This document shows, one piece after another, positions 1 to 9,845 of a DNA stretch of 64,000 bases. Under the pieces are notes generated by a model. It made no database searches, was not told where the DNA came from, and saw only the letters and a list, made by a program, of their open reading frames with translations. Numbering within the stretch: position 1 is the stretch's first letter; every line of letters starts with the position of its first letter. The stretch comes from a virus. The DNA lies in the IMG/VR virus record IMGVR_UViG_3300028274_000008, positions 1 to 64,000 of that record, one strand, 5' to 3'. Position numbers and translations under genes: made by a program.

Positions 1-3000
1 GCGTATTAACCCATAATCTGTTATTGGCTAAATCAGTATTATTTGTGTTACCTGGGGTAAGAGATTCTCTATCAATACCTGTTTTATCAGTTAATTGTTC
101 AGCTAAGGGTACATGTTTTTCAGAAGCCTCAGTCTCGTCTGCTGCGTGAGGCGCAGCATCCTCGGGTTGAGAGGCTTCTTGTTCAGTAGTAGATGGCTCA
201 GACTCAGAAAATGCCGACGCGTCGTCAGCATTTTCTTCGGGTTTAGAGCCATCTTCTTTCTTTGGTTTCTTTTCAGTTGCATGCTTTGTTCTAAGTACTG
301 CTTCAATTTCTTGTCTTCTGTCAGTATTAGTTTTTTCAGTATTCTGATAAAGAGTTTGTAATTCCGCTTTGGTCATTTCTTCTAATGTTAAGAATGTTTC
401 AGATTCATCCTGACCAAAAAAAGTATCTTCCTCTTCAACTACAAAATCTTCTTGTACTGGTGTAGTTGTTTCAATATCTTGGTCTGTTTTATAGGCTTTT
501 AAACCTAATTCTTGTGCTGTTGCAGTAAGAACTTTACCTGTATTTGTTTTTATTTCAATACTATAACCAGTAACAGTTTTTACCCCATTAACTATACTGA
601 AGCTATCTGGAATCACATTACCAGTTACCTGAGCTTTAAAGGTACCAGTGTATTTAGGAAAATCAACAGTAACCCATTTTCCTTTATTTGTTTTAACTAA
701 AGAAGTTATTTCTTGCTCAGCACTCAAAGGTTGTTCATTACTTCCGACTTCCTCTGAGGAAACATCTTCCGCTGTCGCTGCAGAAATTTCCTCCTCCTCA
801 GTCTCAGACTGAACAACCTTTTCGGCAGTAGGCTGAGCTTGGGGAGGGGTGATCATATCCTGTGCAACTGAAAGAGCTTCAGACAGAGAATCAGCCTCAC
901 GCTCCATGGATTGAATTGAAGCTTCAAAGTTTGTATTAAAGTCATAATCGGCATTATAACCAATTGATGCACGTTCAGTGTTCAGTTGTTCTAAGAATTT
1001 CTGATCAGCCGCAGAGAATGTTTTAATGACTGCTTCTTGTTCTTCAGTTGTTTTAGCTTTTGCTTTAATTACTGCATCCTGAAGTCTACGAAATAAATCA
1101 GCTTTAATGGCATGTCTTTCAGTGAATGCCTGAAGATCTGATAACTGAGATTTAGCTAATTTGGTGTCCTTATTTTGTGTTGCAATGGCTATGGATTGCA
1201 GGTAGCCCTTGATACCTTTAAATTTATCTTTGATTCTACCATTGATAATATCTTGGTTCACCTGCACAGATGTCTTATTTATAGGGCTTTTTTGGCCCTC
1301 TAGAGTCGCTTTGGCACTTTTCTGATAGGAGAGTATGCGTTTGAGCTTAACCTTCGTTATACCGTCTATTTTGGGGTTATTCAGGACCTCATTGATATCA
1401 GCATCTGTAAAATCACCTTTTGAACCAAAAACAGTAAGAATAGCTTCCTGGATCTTAACAGAATCAGAACCCTTAAGAATTGTCTTAACTTCTTTGAGTT
1501 TCTCAGGTGAAGCAGTCTCTTCTCGGCCCATACTATCGATGACCGGTACTATCTGATCTATGATGGCTTTAGAGGCCATGGCTTGTTTCATTGCAGAGAC
1601 GGCTAACTCACCCTCTTCTTTAGTAAGTTCTCTTTCTTCTTTAATTGCCTGGTACTTCTGTACTTCTTTAATTTGTTCCTGGAATTCAGCGTCTACTACA
1701 TTATGGATCTCTATTGCTTTATCATGATTGGTTATTTTAACCGATGGATCCAGATCTTTCTTTTGATTAATCTGTTGTAATGCTTCAGCTGCCAATACAG
1801 GATTATCTTTATGCATGGAAATGTCTTCTGTTTCAACAGCAGCTGATAATTTATCTTCATAACCTAATTGTGCTTTAGGATTCGCTTTAACCCTGAGAGC
1901 TTTACGTTCTGCTTTACGTTCAGTAGATTCTTGCTGTTCCTGTTCTGACCGAGTAAATATTCCACCGACACTAACAACCGGTCCACTAGCAGCCCCCATC
2001 ATACCAGCATCAAACTGTTCTCTACGGGAATCAGCAGAGAAAGGATTCTTACCGGTACCCCATTGTTCGATGGCTGTTTGCGCGTACTCTTCAGCAAACT
2101 CAACAGGAGCAACTTTACCAGCGGTTACACCAACTCTAGTAGCTTTGCCAGCCACACCACTTACTTTCTTACCTAACCCACCAATGGTACTGAAACCACC
2201 TTTTAAAGCTTTTACATTAAACAGTAAATCTAAGTATTCAACAGCACCAGCAGCTACAGTAGCAGTACCTGCTTTACCTATCTGTGCCCAGGTTGGAGCA
2301 GCCTCTTGAGCTAAAGTACCAAAGATTTCACCTGCTTCTAAACCAAAACCAGCAGAACCCATACCCAACTGAGTACCTACTTTACTGGTAAAAGAAGCGA
2401 CTGCAGCTTTAGATACGGCTTCAGTAGCAGCAAGTTCTTCAATACTTGCAGTAGCAGCTCCCTTTCCTAATTTAGTTTTAGCTATTCTTTTAGCTTCTTT
2501 TTGAACCAAACCACTCATAAGTTTACTAACGGCTTTCTTGCCTGTAAACTCTACTACATTTTTGATTACTCCTGCGCCTAATAAAAGTCCAGCGAGCTGT
2601 CCACCAGTATAACCTACTGCATGGGAAAACCAAGCGGTCATGGCGTCAAAGTCACCTTCTTTAGCTTTTTCATAAGAATGTAGAAAGGAATCAGAAGCTT
2701 CTGCTTGAGAGCCAATATCTTGTTCAATCTCGTGATACTTACCAGCAGCTGCTTCTTTAATCTTGGTAGCAATACCACCTTTCCCTACAATCTTTTCAGC
2801 AACAAGGGCCCCACCAGCCACTACACCAGAGGCGAGCATTGGAAAACCTTTTGCGGATTCTACAAGGCCTCTACCTACTCTTTCTATATTAGTTGGTTTA
2901 GGGGGAGTAAAAATTGTAGTAGGATCAAGGGTAATATGTTGATTTTGCTTTTTAGTAGTACGTTGTCCAAGCAAACTCTTTTTAAATTCAGTAGTAGAAA

Positions 3001-3133
3001 TAAGATTATTTTCTTTTTTTGTAAGAGGAGAAATATCTTGTGGAAAAAATTCTTGTTCTATCTCTTGTTGACGAGCTGGCTCAGCATTTTGAAAATCTGA
3101 GTTTGCTCTGAGTTCATCAATAGTAAAGTCCAT
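1..3133 (-). CDS. Giant virion protein, N-terminal part (probable virion RNA polymerase), partial
   Basis: The frame opens at an ATG ending at 3133 and stays open for 1044 codons to the window edge, so the C-terminus is missing. The visible part has alanine/glycine-rich hydrophobic stretches near residues 90-240, long charged helical regions, and a very acidic, Ser/Thr/Glu-rich zone towards the edge. No polymerase motif is visible. In N4 the 3500-residue virion RNA polymerase (gp50) is the sixth gene after the capsid gene on the same strand and its catalytic domain starts only after about residue 1000. This gene sits in the same slot, so I infer gp50. An unrelated large internal virion protein is possible. 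Confidence 0.6.
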   Translation of the reverse strand, partial: MDFTIDELRANSDFQNAEPARQQEIEQEFFPQDISPLTKKENNLISTTEFKKSLLGQRTTKKQNQHITLDPTTIFTPPKPTNIERVGRGLVESAKGFPMLASGVVAGGALVAEKIVGKGGIATKIKEAAAGKYHEIEQDIGSQAEASDSFLHSYEKAKEGDFDAMTAWFSHAVGYTGGQLAGLLLGAGVIKNVVEFTGKKAVSKLMSGLVQKEAKRIAKTKLGKGAATASIEELAATEAVSKAAVASFTSKVGTQLGMGSAGFGLEAGEIFGTLAQEAAPTWAQIGKAGTATVAAGAVEYLDLLFNVKALKGGFSTIGGLGKKVSGVAGKATRVGVTAGKVAPVEFAEEYAQTAIEQWGTGKNPFSADSRREQFDAGMMGAASGPVVSVGGIFTRSEQEQQESTERKAERKALRVKANPKAQLGYEDKLSAAVETEDISMHKDNPVLAAEALQQINQKKDLDPSVKITNHDKAIEIHNVVDAEFQEQIKEVQKYQAIKEERELTKEEGELAVSAMKQAMASKAIIDQIVPVIDSMGREETASPEKLKEVKTILKGSDSVKIQEAILTVFGSKGDFTDADINEVLNNPKIDGITKVKLKRILSYQKSAKATLEGQKSPINKTSVQVNQDIINGRIKDKFKGIKGYLQSIAIATQNKDTKLAKSQLSDLQAFTERHAIKADLFRRLQDAVIKAKAKTTEEQEAVIKTFSAADQKFLEQLNTERASIGYNADYDFNTNFEASIQSMEREADSLSEALSVAQDMITPPQAQPTAEKVVQSETEEEEISAATAEDVSSEEVGSNEQPLSAEQEITSLVKTNKGKWVTVDFPKYTGTFKAQVTGNVIPDSFSIVNGVKTVTGYSIEIKTNTGKVLTATAQELGLKAYKTDQDIETTTPVQEDFVVEEEDTFFGQDESETFLTLEEMTKAELQTLYQNTEKTNTDRRQEIEAVLRTKHATEKKPKKEDGSKPEENADDASAFSESEPSTTEQEASQPEDAAPHAADETEASEKHVPLAEQLTDKTGIDRESLTPGNTNNTDLANNRLWVNT

Positions 3134-3146
3134 AGAATTCCTTGTA

Positions 3147-5204
3147 TTATTTTGAAACAGCAATTTGGTATTGTTTATACTCTTCAGGCGTTAATTGAAT
3201 ACGTTTACCGTTTTTATCTTTAAGAAAAAAACGAGGTTTACCTGCGTTTTTAATAGTATCCTGTTGAGCTGAAACTACAGAATCACCAAAACCTTTAGCG
3301 CTTTTAAGGGGCTGTGTAAGAAACATATTTTGAGCTGTTTGTAATGCAGGTTTAAGGCCGTGTTTCCAAAAATTAACTAGATCTTTTCCTCCTTTTTTCC
3401 ATGAATTCATGCTTTCCTGTAACTGATTAGTAGAATAGCTTATTTTATTATTGCCCGTTTCTACTTCAATTTCCCAATCTGTGATATCTGTTGGTAAATT
3501 ATATTTTGTTTTTAAGTGCTCTGCTACTATTTTCACTGTATTAGGATTAGCTACTCCAGGAATAATAGCAGAAGTATTTGGATTTTTTGAAGGTTCTGTG
3601 TGTCTATTAATAAGAGAGTTTTTAAATTTCTCAGTAGTAGACTTATTTATTGCAGCACTAATATCTTGTTGTTTGGCTTTTTGCCAGCGTTTATTAAAAA
3701 CATCGCCTAAATAATTTTCTCCAACACCAGACATTTCTTTTGTAAGAGCCTCAGTTGTTTTACCCTGTCTATTATTATGAGCCGTTATGTTTTCATAATA
3801 TTGTTTTTGTGCTACAGCAAGATCAGTCCTAGCGTTATAGTTCTCAATAGCATTACGTGTTAACCTGATTAAATTAGTATTAAAATCTTTTTCATTTAGA
3901 CCATATGTACCTGCACCTGCACTGCTAGAAGATAATTTTACAGACTCATTAACAATTGCTAAAGCAGTTCGCTGATTAATAGCACCACTATTCATAGCTG
4001 CTTTTAGTTCTTGTTCAACAACATTAGCTGCTTTTGTTCCAGTAGCTGTAATACTGGGATCAAACATGCTCATGACAGCATTAACAGTTCCGGCAAATAA
4101 ACCTTTCTCAAATCGTTCTGAAACTGCATCTAAATATCCTGAAGGACCTTGTTCTGTTGCTATAGCCTGATCCATAGAACCTTTTGGTAATTCAGTACGA
4201 TCAATACGAGTCTGTAATTGAGCTGCAGTATTCTTATAATTAGCTTCTATTAGTTTACCGGCATTAACCATCTCACCAATGTAACGAGTAAATTCTGCTT
4301 GTTCTCGTGGATTAGCTGTAGCAAATTGTCGATAAGCATTAGTTATCTGGCTGGTTAATCCAGGAACTAATTTACCTGGAACTCCATTTGTTGCAGCCTG
4401 AACAGCTGATTCTAAACTGCCTCCGTTAAGTAACTGCTGTACACCGGCTCCAAAAGAATTATCAGTAATATCTTTTTCTGCTCTAAGTTTTTTAGCCCGG
4501 GTATCTGCTTCATCTAATAGTTTATTATTAAATTTAGTTGTTGCAGCAATAGTTAATGCCTTATCATCAAGGATATTGCCATGTTTACTCTTTAATTGAC
4601 TTATGTGAGCATCAAGATCAGTACGATTCTTGAAAAGAGGAATATCATTAATTATACCTTGCGTAAAATCTGTTCTTTCTTTATTAAATCGATTCTGTAA
4701 TACCCCAGCTCCTTGTTCCCACTTAGAAGCCTGTTGCAGTGCCCAGTCATTATCAGCGCCTTTAGCAATCAGATTTTCATATACAGCCTTTGAACCAAGA
4801 GTAATATCTTTACCATCATTGGCTGCTTGAGTACCAATCCCAGAGGCAATACTGAGTGCATCGGCCCTTAGATCAGTACGAGTATCTGATATACCTGCTT
4901 TAAGTTTTTCCGGAGAGTACATCTTACCATATTTTTGTTCCATGGTACCAATGTCAAACTGACCTGCATCTTCTGCTTGGTTCAACTCACCAAGAGATTT
5001 TAACTTTTGTAAGTTAGCTTGGATACCAATATCAACATTTTCTCCTTGTTGAATAAAATTCTCTTCCTGGAGTTTTTGATGATCGGTAAGTATTTTTTTA
5101 AAAGGATCAAACCCACTAATAATATCTTCATTAGCATCACCTATTGCTTCCAGTGGTCCTTCAAAGGAGGGTGCATTTACATTCCGCCAAGTAATCTGAG
5201 CCAT
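3147..5204 (-). CDS. Virion protein, position of N4 gp51
   Basis: A 685-residue protein that ends 13 bases before the giant gene. It is mostly helical and polar with no signal peptide or membrane segment, and has repeated Gln/Asn/Ala-rich stretches suggestive of long helices. I recognise no enzyme motif. By order it corresponds to N4 gp51, between the virion RNA polymerase and gp52, so an internal or ejected virion role is inferred from context only. Confidence 0.7.
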   Translation of the reverse strand: MAQITWRNVNAPSFEGPLEAIGDANEDIISGFDPFKKILTDHQKLQEENFIQQGENVDIGIQANLQKLKSLGELNQAEDAGQFDIGTMEQKYGKMYSPEKLKAGISDTRTDLRADALSIASGIGTQAANDGKDITLGSKAVYENLIAKGADNDWALQQASKWEQGAGVLQNRFNKERTDFTQGIINDIPLFKNRTDLDAHISQLKSKHGNILDDKALTIAATTKFNNKLLDEADTRAKKLRAEKDITDNSFGAGVQQLLNGGSLESAVQAATNGVPGKLVPGLTSQITNAYRQFATANPREQAEFTRYIGEMVNAGKLIEANYKNTAAQLQTRIDRTELPKGSMDQAIATEQGPSGYLDAVSERFEKGLFAGTVNAVMSMFDPSITATGTKAANVVEQELKAAMNSGAINQRTALAIVNESVKLSSSSAGAGTYGLNEKDFNTNLIRLTRNAIENYNARTDLAVAQKQYYENITAHNNRQGKTTEALTKEMSGVGENYLGDVFNKRWQKAKQQDISAAINKSTTEKFKNSLINRHTEPSKNPNTSAIIPGVANPNTVKIVAEHLKTKYNLPTDITDWEIEVETGNNKISYSTNQLQESMNSWKKGGKDLVNFWKHGLKPALQTAQNMFLTQPLKSAKGFGDSVVSAQQDTIKNAGKPRFFLKDKNGKRIQLTPEEYKQYQIAVSK

Positions 5205-5217
5205 TTTGTCCCCCTAC

Positions 5218-5727
5218 TTAGATATTAATAGTTTTTTTCTGGTAAGAAGCATTGGCTAGTTTTCTTGCATTTTCACGCCAATTAAAATCTGCCTCAACTA
5301 ATTGTTTCTGAGCAGCATAGTTTTTATTGAATGCTTGCTTCTGGAAGTTAAAAGAATCTTCAGCCAGTCCTAGTTTCTTCAAACCAAGATAAACTTTAGC
5401 TCCCCCTTCAAGAGCATCAAATGCTCCACCAGCCCAACTACCATGTTTCATTTTAGTAAGAGGATCTTGGTATCCGCCAAGGTGTTCCATACCAGTAGCT
5501 CTATATCTGCCAAACTCATCAACACCTCCTTTACCCCAAAACTTAAATCCATCGTAGTCAGGAAGATTAAGAGGATTAGTGTTAAGATTTGCTAAATCTC
5601 CTAAACCAAAACCTTGATTAACAAAATTCTGATTCTGAGAAGACCCATATGTTTTGCCTACATCGGTTTTAAATAAATTTTCATCTATATCAAAATCAAA
5701 ATTAAATTGACCGTTATTGTTTGCCAT
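5218..5727 (-). CDS. Small virion protein, position of N4 gp52
   Basis: A 169-residue protein with an N-terminal half rich in Asn, Gly, Asp and Phe (low complexity, probably disordered) and a C-terminal helical half rich in Lys, Ala and Gln. It lies between two large virion genes in the late operon. In N4 the gene in this position (gp52) encodes a small ejected virion protein. No motif supports a specific function. Confidence 0.65.
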   Translation of the reverse strand: MANNNGQFNFDFDIDENLFKTDVGKTYGSSQNQNFVNQGFGLGDLANLNTNPLNLPDYDGFKFWGKGGVDEFGRYRATGMEHLGGYQDPLTKMKHGSWAGGAFDALEGGAKVYLGLKKLGLAEDSFNFQKQAFNKNYAAQKQLVEADFNWRENARKLANASYQKKTINI

Positions 5728-5762
5728 AGTCAGTCCCCTTATTAAAATTTATTTATTTATTA

Positions 5763-7979
5763 TTAACCTATATTTGCCATATTAGCAAAAGCATAATTAT
5801 TTGGTTCAGGTAATTTTAAAGACATATCAAAAAAATTAGGTACGATATCATGTGCAACAACAGTACCTATATTGCCTGCATGAATTGTGTACTCATAAAA
5901 CTTTTCTGGATCTGTTATAGGATGCTGTAATAACCTGGCTGATTGTGCCATTAAAAGATTCTCAGCCAATAAATTAGGTTCAAGTTCTTCTTGAATAAGT
6001 GCTAACTCATCCCATTGCTTTTCTGCAGCCAATAAGAAATTATCATACTCTTGCTTTAGGTTTTCTAACTGACCGGCTATAAACTCATTACTCTTATTTA
6101 ACAATGCAGGAACCATGGATAATAATATATCAGAAGTAAGCATGTCTTTACCGAATACAGATATACCAGAACTGGAGGGCCCTTTAAATGCTGTAATAGC
6201 AAAAATAAGAATTGCTAAAATTGCAGCACCTTCTGGCCCAATGGCTTCTACAATAAGCTGTACACCATAATTTAAAGCTACTCCAAAAACAACTTGAGGT
6301 AGGATAAAATTAATAACGGCCATATAACCTGCCGAAGCTGCAGTAGCAAGATCTAACAACCAAGGCTGAGCAGACCATAATGCAAAAGCAAGAGATGCAA
6401 ATAAAAAGATAAATTTAAACAAACTAGATTCATACCATTTAAGCTTAACAACATCTACAGCATTAATAACCAGTATAAGTGCTTCTTGATAAAGTTGATT
6501 TTGCATTATCTTATTCATATTGAAAGATACACCGTAATGCACTGGTACAATAAAGTTTAAATTATCTGCATCATCGATTACATCATTAAGGTAAGTATTA
6601 ACTGAATGCCCGGTCCATATGTCATTATTATGTCTGGGAGCGTATACAGTTACTTCTTTATATAAATTAGCTTCTGTCTGTAATTTGAAGACTACTTTAG
6701 AATTATCATCCCAAGAGCTTAAATTATAAACATCACCAACAGTATTCCGGGTAAAAGTCTTAGTGGCAGTGCCAATAGCCCCAATTGAACCAACAATAAA
6801 AACTGTAGTAATATATAAGAATTCAATTTTAAGTTTAAGGCCATACTCCACAAGAGAGGTATTCATGGTGTAGGTTTGTTTAGTATTAACATTTACTGTT
6901 GAATCTCCATTAAGAATATCATCCACATGGGTCCAAGCAGTAGCAGTTGTTAAGGCACCAATATGTTCAAAGAATTCTCCAAGGTACCAGATGCCTGCAT
7001 TACTGGTAGTCTGCATATTAACCCCAAACATTACATAAGCATGATCAATATCATCTTTATCTGGGTTATCATTTATTTGGGTCGCAATCTCATCAATATC
7101 TAATTTTATTTTCTTTAGTAAAGCTTTACCGGTAATATATTGTTGAGTACTCTGATAGGGTGCAGAAGTTAGATCAATATTTACTCTTCTAATAGGAACC
7201 ACTGGCATAAAATCAGTAGAAGTTTGTATTGTAACGGTACCACTTAAAGCTGGATGTGTGCCATCGGAAAGTTTATATGCCCACCATTTGAGTGGCAGGG
7301 TCGTTGCGCCACCAGCATCCAGCTCGTAATAAGAGGCCATACAGTATTCAGCACCTAATTCATAGCTGGAACTGATTACCTGGTCTTCATTGTAATAAGT
7401 AGCAGGATCTGATTCAACGGTAGCATTAGCCTTTGAGTGGAGAACAACGTAAGAGGTTAGAATTTTATAAGTAATGGTAACTGTAACATTATCTGCAGCT
7501 AAAGACAGTTCATACAAAGTGACTTTATTAATTGCTAAGGCACCAGTGGAACTAACAGTAGGAATAGTCATTCCTGCAGGAAAGGTAGTTATTTCTTGAG
7601 TTAAATAATCATAGGTTCGGTCAGCAGTTAAAAATGGTAGAACAAGATAGTAGATCGATAAAGGATCTGTGAAGTATGCTTCAACTTGTACTCCAAGGGG
7701 TAAGATCATATCAGTAACAATTGCAGCTGCAACATCAGCTTTAGGGGCGGTAAATAAAGTATCAGTAGTTCCTTGTGGTAAACCAAGAGTATAAAACTGT
7801 TCAGCATAGCCCATAAAGCCGGCTACTTTGGTGGCCATACCACCTAGTACAATATTAGTTAAACTGTTGCTTATATTGTTGCCAGATAAAACGGCAGAAA
7901 GGACAGCATTCTCTACAGGAGAATTATCAGGCTCCATAAGCTGCATTGTTGCGGTTGCTACTGTAACTCTAGTTGCCAT
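5763..7979 (-). CDS. Large virion protein with C-terminal membrane segments, position of N4 gp53
   Basis: A 738-residue protein. The first about 470 residues are beta-rich (many Thr/Val strands). Residues about 500-610 contain several consecutive hydrophobic stretches rich in Phe, Leu, Ile and Ala that look like transmembrane helices, followed by a charged helical tail. Its place in the late operon between the gp52 and gp54 positions supports a virion role. The membrane segments suggest a protein that enters the host envelope during DNA ejection; this is inference. Confidence 0.65.
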   Translation of the reverse strand: MATRVTVATATMQLMEPDNSPVENAVLSAVLSGNNISNSLTNIVLGGMATKVAGFMGYAEQFYTLGLPQGTTDTLFTAPKADVAAAIVTDMILPLGVQVEAYFTDPLSIYYLVLPFLTADRTYDYLTQEITTFPAGMTIPTVSSTGALAINKVTLYELSLAADNVTVTITYKILTSYVVLHSKANATVESDPATYYNEDQVISSSYELGAEYCMASYYELDAGGATTLPLKWWAYKLSDGTHPALSGTVTIQTSTDFMPVVPIRRVNIDLTSAPYQSTQQYITGKALLKKIKLDIDEIATQINDNPDKDDIDHAYVMFGVNMQTTSNAGIWYLGEFFEHIGALTTATAWTHVDDILNGDSTVNVNTKQTYTMNTSLVEYGLKLKIEFLYITTVFIVGSIGAIGTATKTFTRNTVGDVYNLSSWDDNSKVVFKLQTEANLYKEVTVYAPRHNNDIWTGHSVNTYLNDVIDDADNLNFIVPVHYGVSFNMNKIMQNQLYQEALILVINAVDVVKLKWYESSLFKFIFLFASLAFALWSAQPWLLDLATAASAGYMAVINFILPQVVFGVALNYGVQLIVEAIGPEGAAILAILIFAITAFKGPSSSGISVFGKDMLTSDILLSMVPALLNKSNEFIAGQLENLKQEYDNFLLAAEKQWDELALIQEELEPNLLAENLLMAQSARLLQHPITDPEKFYEYTIHAGNIGTVVAHDIVPNFFDMSLKLPEPNNYAFANMANIG

Positions 7980-7991
7980 AAGCTCCTACAG

Positions 7992-8018
7992 TAATGGGGG
8001 CTAATTAAGCCCCCATTA
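7992..8018 (-). terminator. Hairpin between late genes
   Basis: A perfect 10-bp inverted repeat (TAATGGGGGC / GCCCCCATTA) with a 7-nt loop lies in the 44-base gap between two minus-strand virion genes. There is no clear T-run after it in either direction, so it may be an RNA-processing or attenuating hairpin rather than a full terminator. Confidence 0.5.
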
Positions 8019-8023
8019 GTTAA

Positions 8024-9163
8024 TTAAGGAATTGGTGTAACATTTGCCCCAGCCAGAAGAACATCCAACATTGCACCAAGATTAGGATCATCTAAACGAT
8101 TGGCTGATTTAACTGTACCAACACCCATAGTAGCAGAAACTGACCAAGCATCAACCATAAGCTTAGCTGCTTTCTGTTCTGCATCCCGAGTAAATCCATC
8201 AGTCTGAGCTTGGAATAAAGCTTTCTGTTTACCAATTACTCCAGCAACGGCTACGGCTCCAGCAGTTAAGTCTTGAATCTGTGCCAATTCAGTAGCTTTC
8301 TTTTGATCTAACAAAGCCCATTCTGATGCTGTTTTAATAACTTGAGCAGCAGCTAAACCAGAAATGATAGAAGTGCTGTCCATTTCACCTAATGTTTGTG
8401 GTTTAACATCACTGGTATTAGATAGTTCAGTTACTATTTTTTGCTCAAGTAGACGCTCCTCAGTAATTGAATTTAAAACATCTTGGGTCATTACTGCTAC
8501 TTCTTGATCAATTTTAGTTTTCTCATTGGTAACTTTACCAGTTTCAGCAAGCAGTAAAGCAGTTTCCTGATCAACCTTTAATTCCTGGGCTACTAGTAGC
8601 AGTGTTTCTTTATCAACTTTTAATTCCTGAGAATTAATCAGTAAAGCTTCTTGGTCTACTTTTAGTTCCTGGGAAATTATAAGAGCTTTTTCTTCATTAA
8701 CTTTTAGTTCTTGAGCTGTAATGAGATCTGTCTCTTCAGTTGTCTTCAGTGTAACTTGTGCTGCTTGAAGTTTTTCTAAAGCCACAAGGCCTTCAACAGC
8801 CGTTGAATCATTAAAGCCTAAACCAGCTAATATCAGTTCATCAGTCTGGGCAAGTTCAGTAACAGTCTTTTGCCGTACTAAGCCGATTTCTGCCCTTATC
8901 CGTTCACTGTTTTGATGGTTGGTTAAAAAAGCAATTGACTGCTGCATAACAGCACTGAGAGCCCCTAAATAGACCTTAGAGTACTCATCACCAGTAATAC
9001 GGTCATTATTGTATTCATCAAGCAAATGAAGCTTAACAACAGCCATAAACTTATCAAATACCCCAGTACCTGTAATACTACTGGTGGTCAGCTGCTCAAC
9101 ATCCGGTACAGCCAAAGTAACATTTGGTTGTACTTCGATTGGATCAAGTTCTAAGTTTGCCAT
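8024..9163 (-). CDS. Virion protein with 17-residue coiled-coil repeats, position of N4 gp54
   Basis: A 379-residue protein. Its centre, about residues 140-225, holds tandem copies of a 17-residue unit of the form QELKVDQEALLI..S, visible in DNA as a near 51-bp repeat around 8520-8730 and giving a long coiled coil. Further degenerate copies flank it. No enzyme motif is present. By gene order it matches N4 gp54, an internal or ejected virion protein; the exact role is inferred. Confidence 0.65.
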   Translation of the reverse strand: MANLELDPIEVQPNVTLAVPDVEQLTTSSITGTGVFDKFMAVVKLHLLDEYNNDRITGDEYSKVYLGALSAVMQQSIAFLTNHQNSERIRAEIGLVRQKTVTELAQTDELILAGLGFNDSTAVEGLVALEKLQAAQVTLKTTEETDLITAQELKVNEEKALIISQELKVDQEALLINSQELKVDKETLLLVAQELKVDQETALLLAETGKVTNEKTKIDQEVAVMTQDVLNSITEERLLEQKIVTELSNTSDVKPQTLGEMDSTSIISGLAAAQVIKTASEWALLDQKKATELAQIQDLTAGAVAVAGVIGKQKALFQAQTDGFTRDAEQKAAKLMVDAWSVSATMGVGTVKSANRLDDPNLGAMLDVLLAGANVTPIP

Positions 9164-9172
9164 TTATGACTC

Positions 9173-9739
9173 CTAATCTTCTATTCTATTACCCATCGCC
9201 TGGCGTTGGGCTAGGTCTTTCAGTTCTTGTGGAGTTAAGGGATCTAAAATTTCAATTGCAAATTCTTTAACCAAATGGCCTCTTTTCTGTTTCTGGCCAT
9301 TGGGTAGTTTAATTTCTTTAAAAGCCTGGTATTTTCGTTCCTGCACCAATCTTAAAATAGCTGCTGGTACATGATATCCGACTTCAGTATTAAAAGGAAC
9401 AAACTTTTTAATAGTACCAATAACTCGATTACTGATACTAAGTATTTCTCCAGGCCAATCTTTTTTGTTTGGATTCATGCATGTTAAATTTATACGAACT
9501 AACCGGTTTGCTGTTTTTCTCAACCGGGTATTACTTTCCGCTTTACGGGTTGCTTCTGATTTCTGTTTAAATCGAGGCTTGGGTTTCTGTACAACCATCT
9601 CTTCTACTTCTTCTTCCGAGTTGAGTACTGCATTGAGTTTTTCTTTCAAAGACTTTACTCCAATTGAAGGATGAAATTTAATACCCATTAGTGTTGCTCT
9701 ATCTTTTAAAAGACTTAATTCTGTTGCTTGCTTTGCCAT
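9173..9739 (-). CDS. Basic virion-associated protein, position of N4 gp55
   Basis: A 188-residue, strongly basic protein encoded directly downstream of the capsid gene and its hairpin. The N-terminal 40 residues resemble a short helical SAP-like fold; a linker rich in Lys/Arg follows, then a compact domain with a conserved-looking region around residues 80-170. Basic charge suggests nucleic-acid contact. Order corresponds to N4 gp55. Function unknown. Confidence 0.6.
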   Translation of the reverse strand: MAKQATELSLLKDRATLMGIKFHPSIGVKSLKEKLNAVLNSEEEVEEMVVQKPKPRFKQKSEATRKAESNTRLRKTANRLVRINLTCMNPNKKDWPGEILSISNRVIGTIKKFVPFNTEVGYHVPAAILRLVQERKYQAFKEIKLPNGQKQKRGHLVKEFAIEILDPLTPQELKDLAQRQAMGNRIED

Positions 9740-9778
9740 TTGTCCACCTTTATTTGTGTCAGGTTACTGTTAAAGAAA

Positions 9779-9804
9779 CTCTTCCCCTAATTAAAGGGGA
9801 AGAG
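9779..9804 (-). terminator. Hairpin downstream of the major capsid gene
   Basis: A perfect 10-bp inverted repeat (CTCTTCCCCT / AGGGGAAGAG) with a 6-nt loop sits 42 bases past the capsid stop. On the minus strand it is followed by TTTCTTTAAC, a weak U-tract. A partial terminator here would lower expression of later genes relative to capsid, as commonly seen in phages. Confidence 0.6.
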
Positions 9805-9845
9805 AGTAAATTACATTTTACTCAACACTTAGTGTCAAGTTGATT

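Noticed and set aside
2705-3100. Plus-strand 131-residue frame in the giant virion gene
   Set aside because: It lies opposite an open, coherent minus-strand frame and has no start signal.
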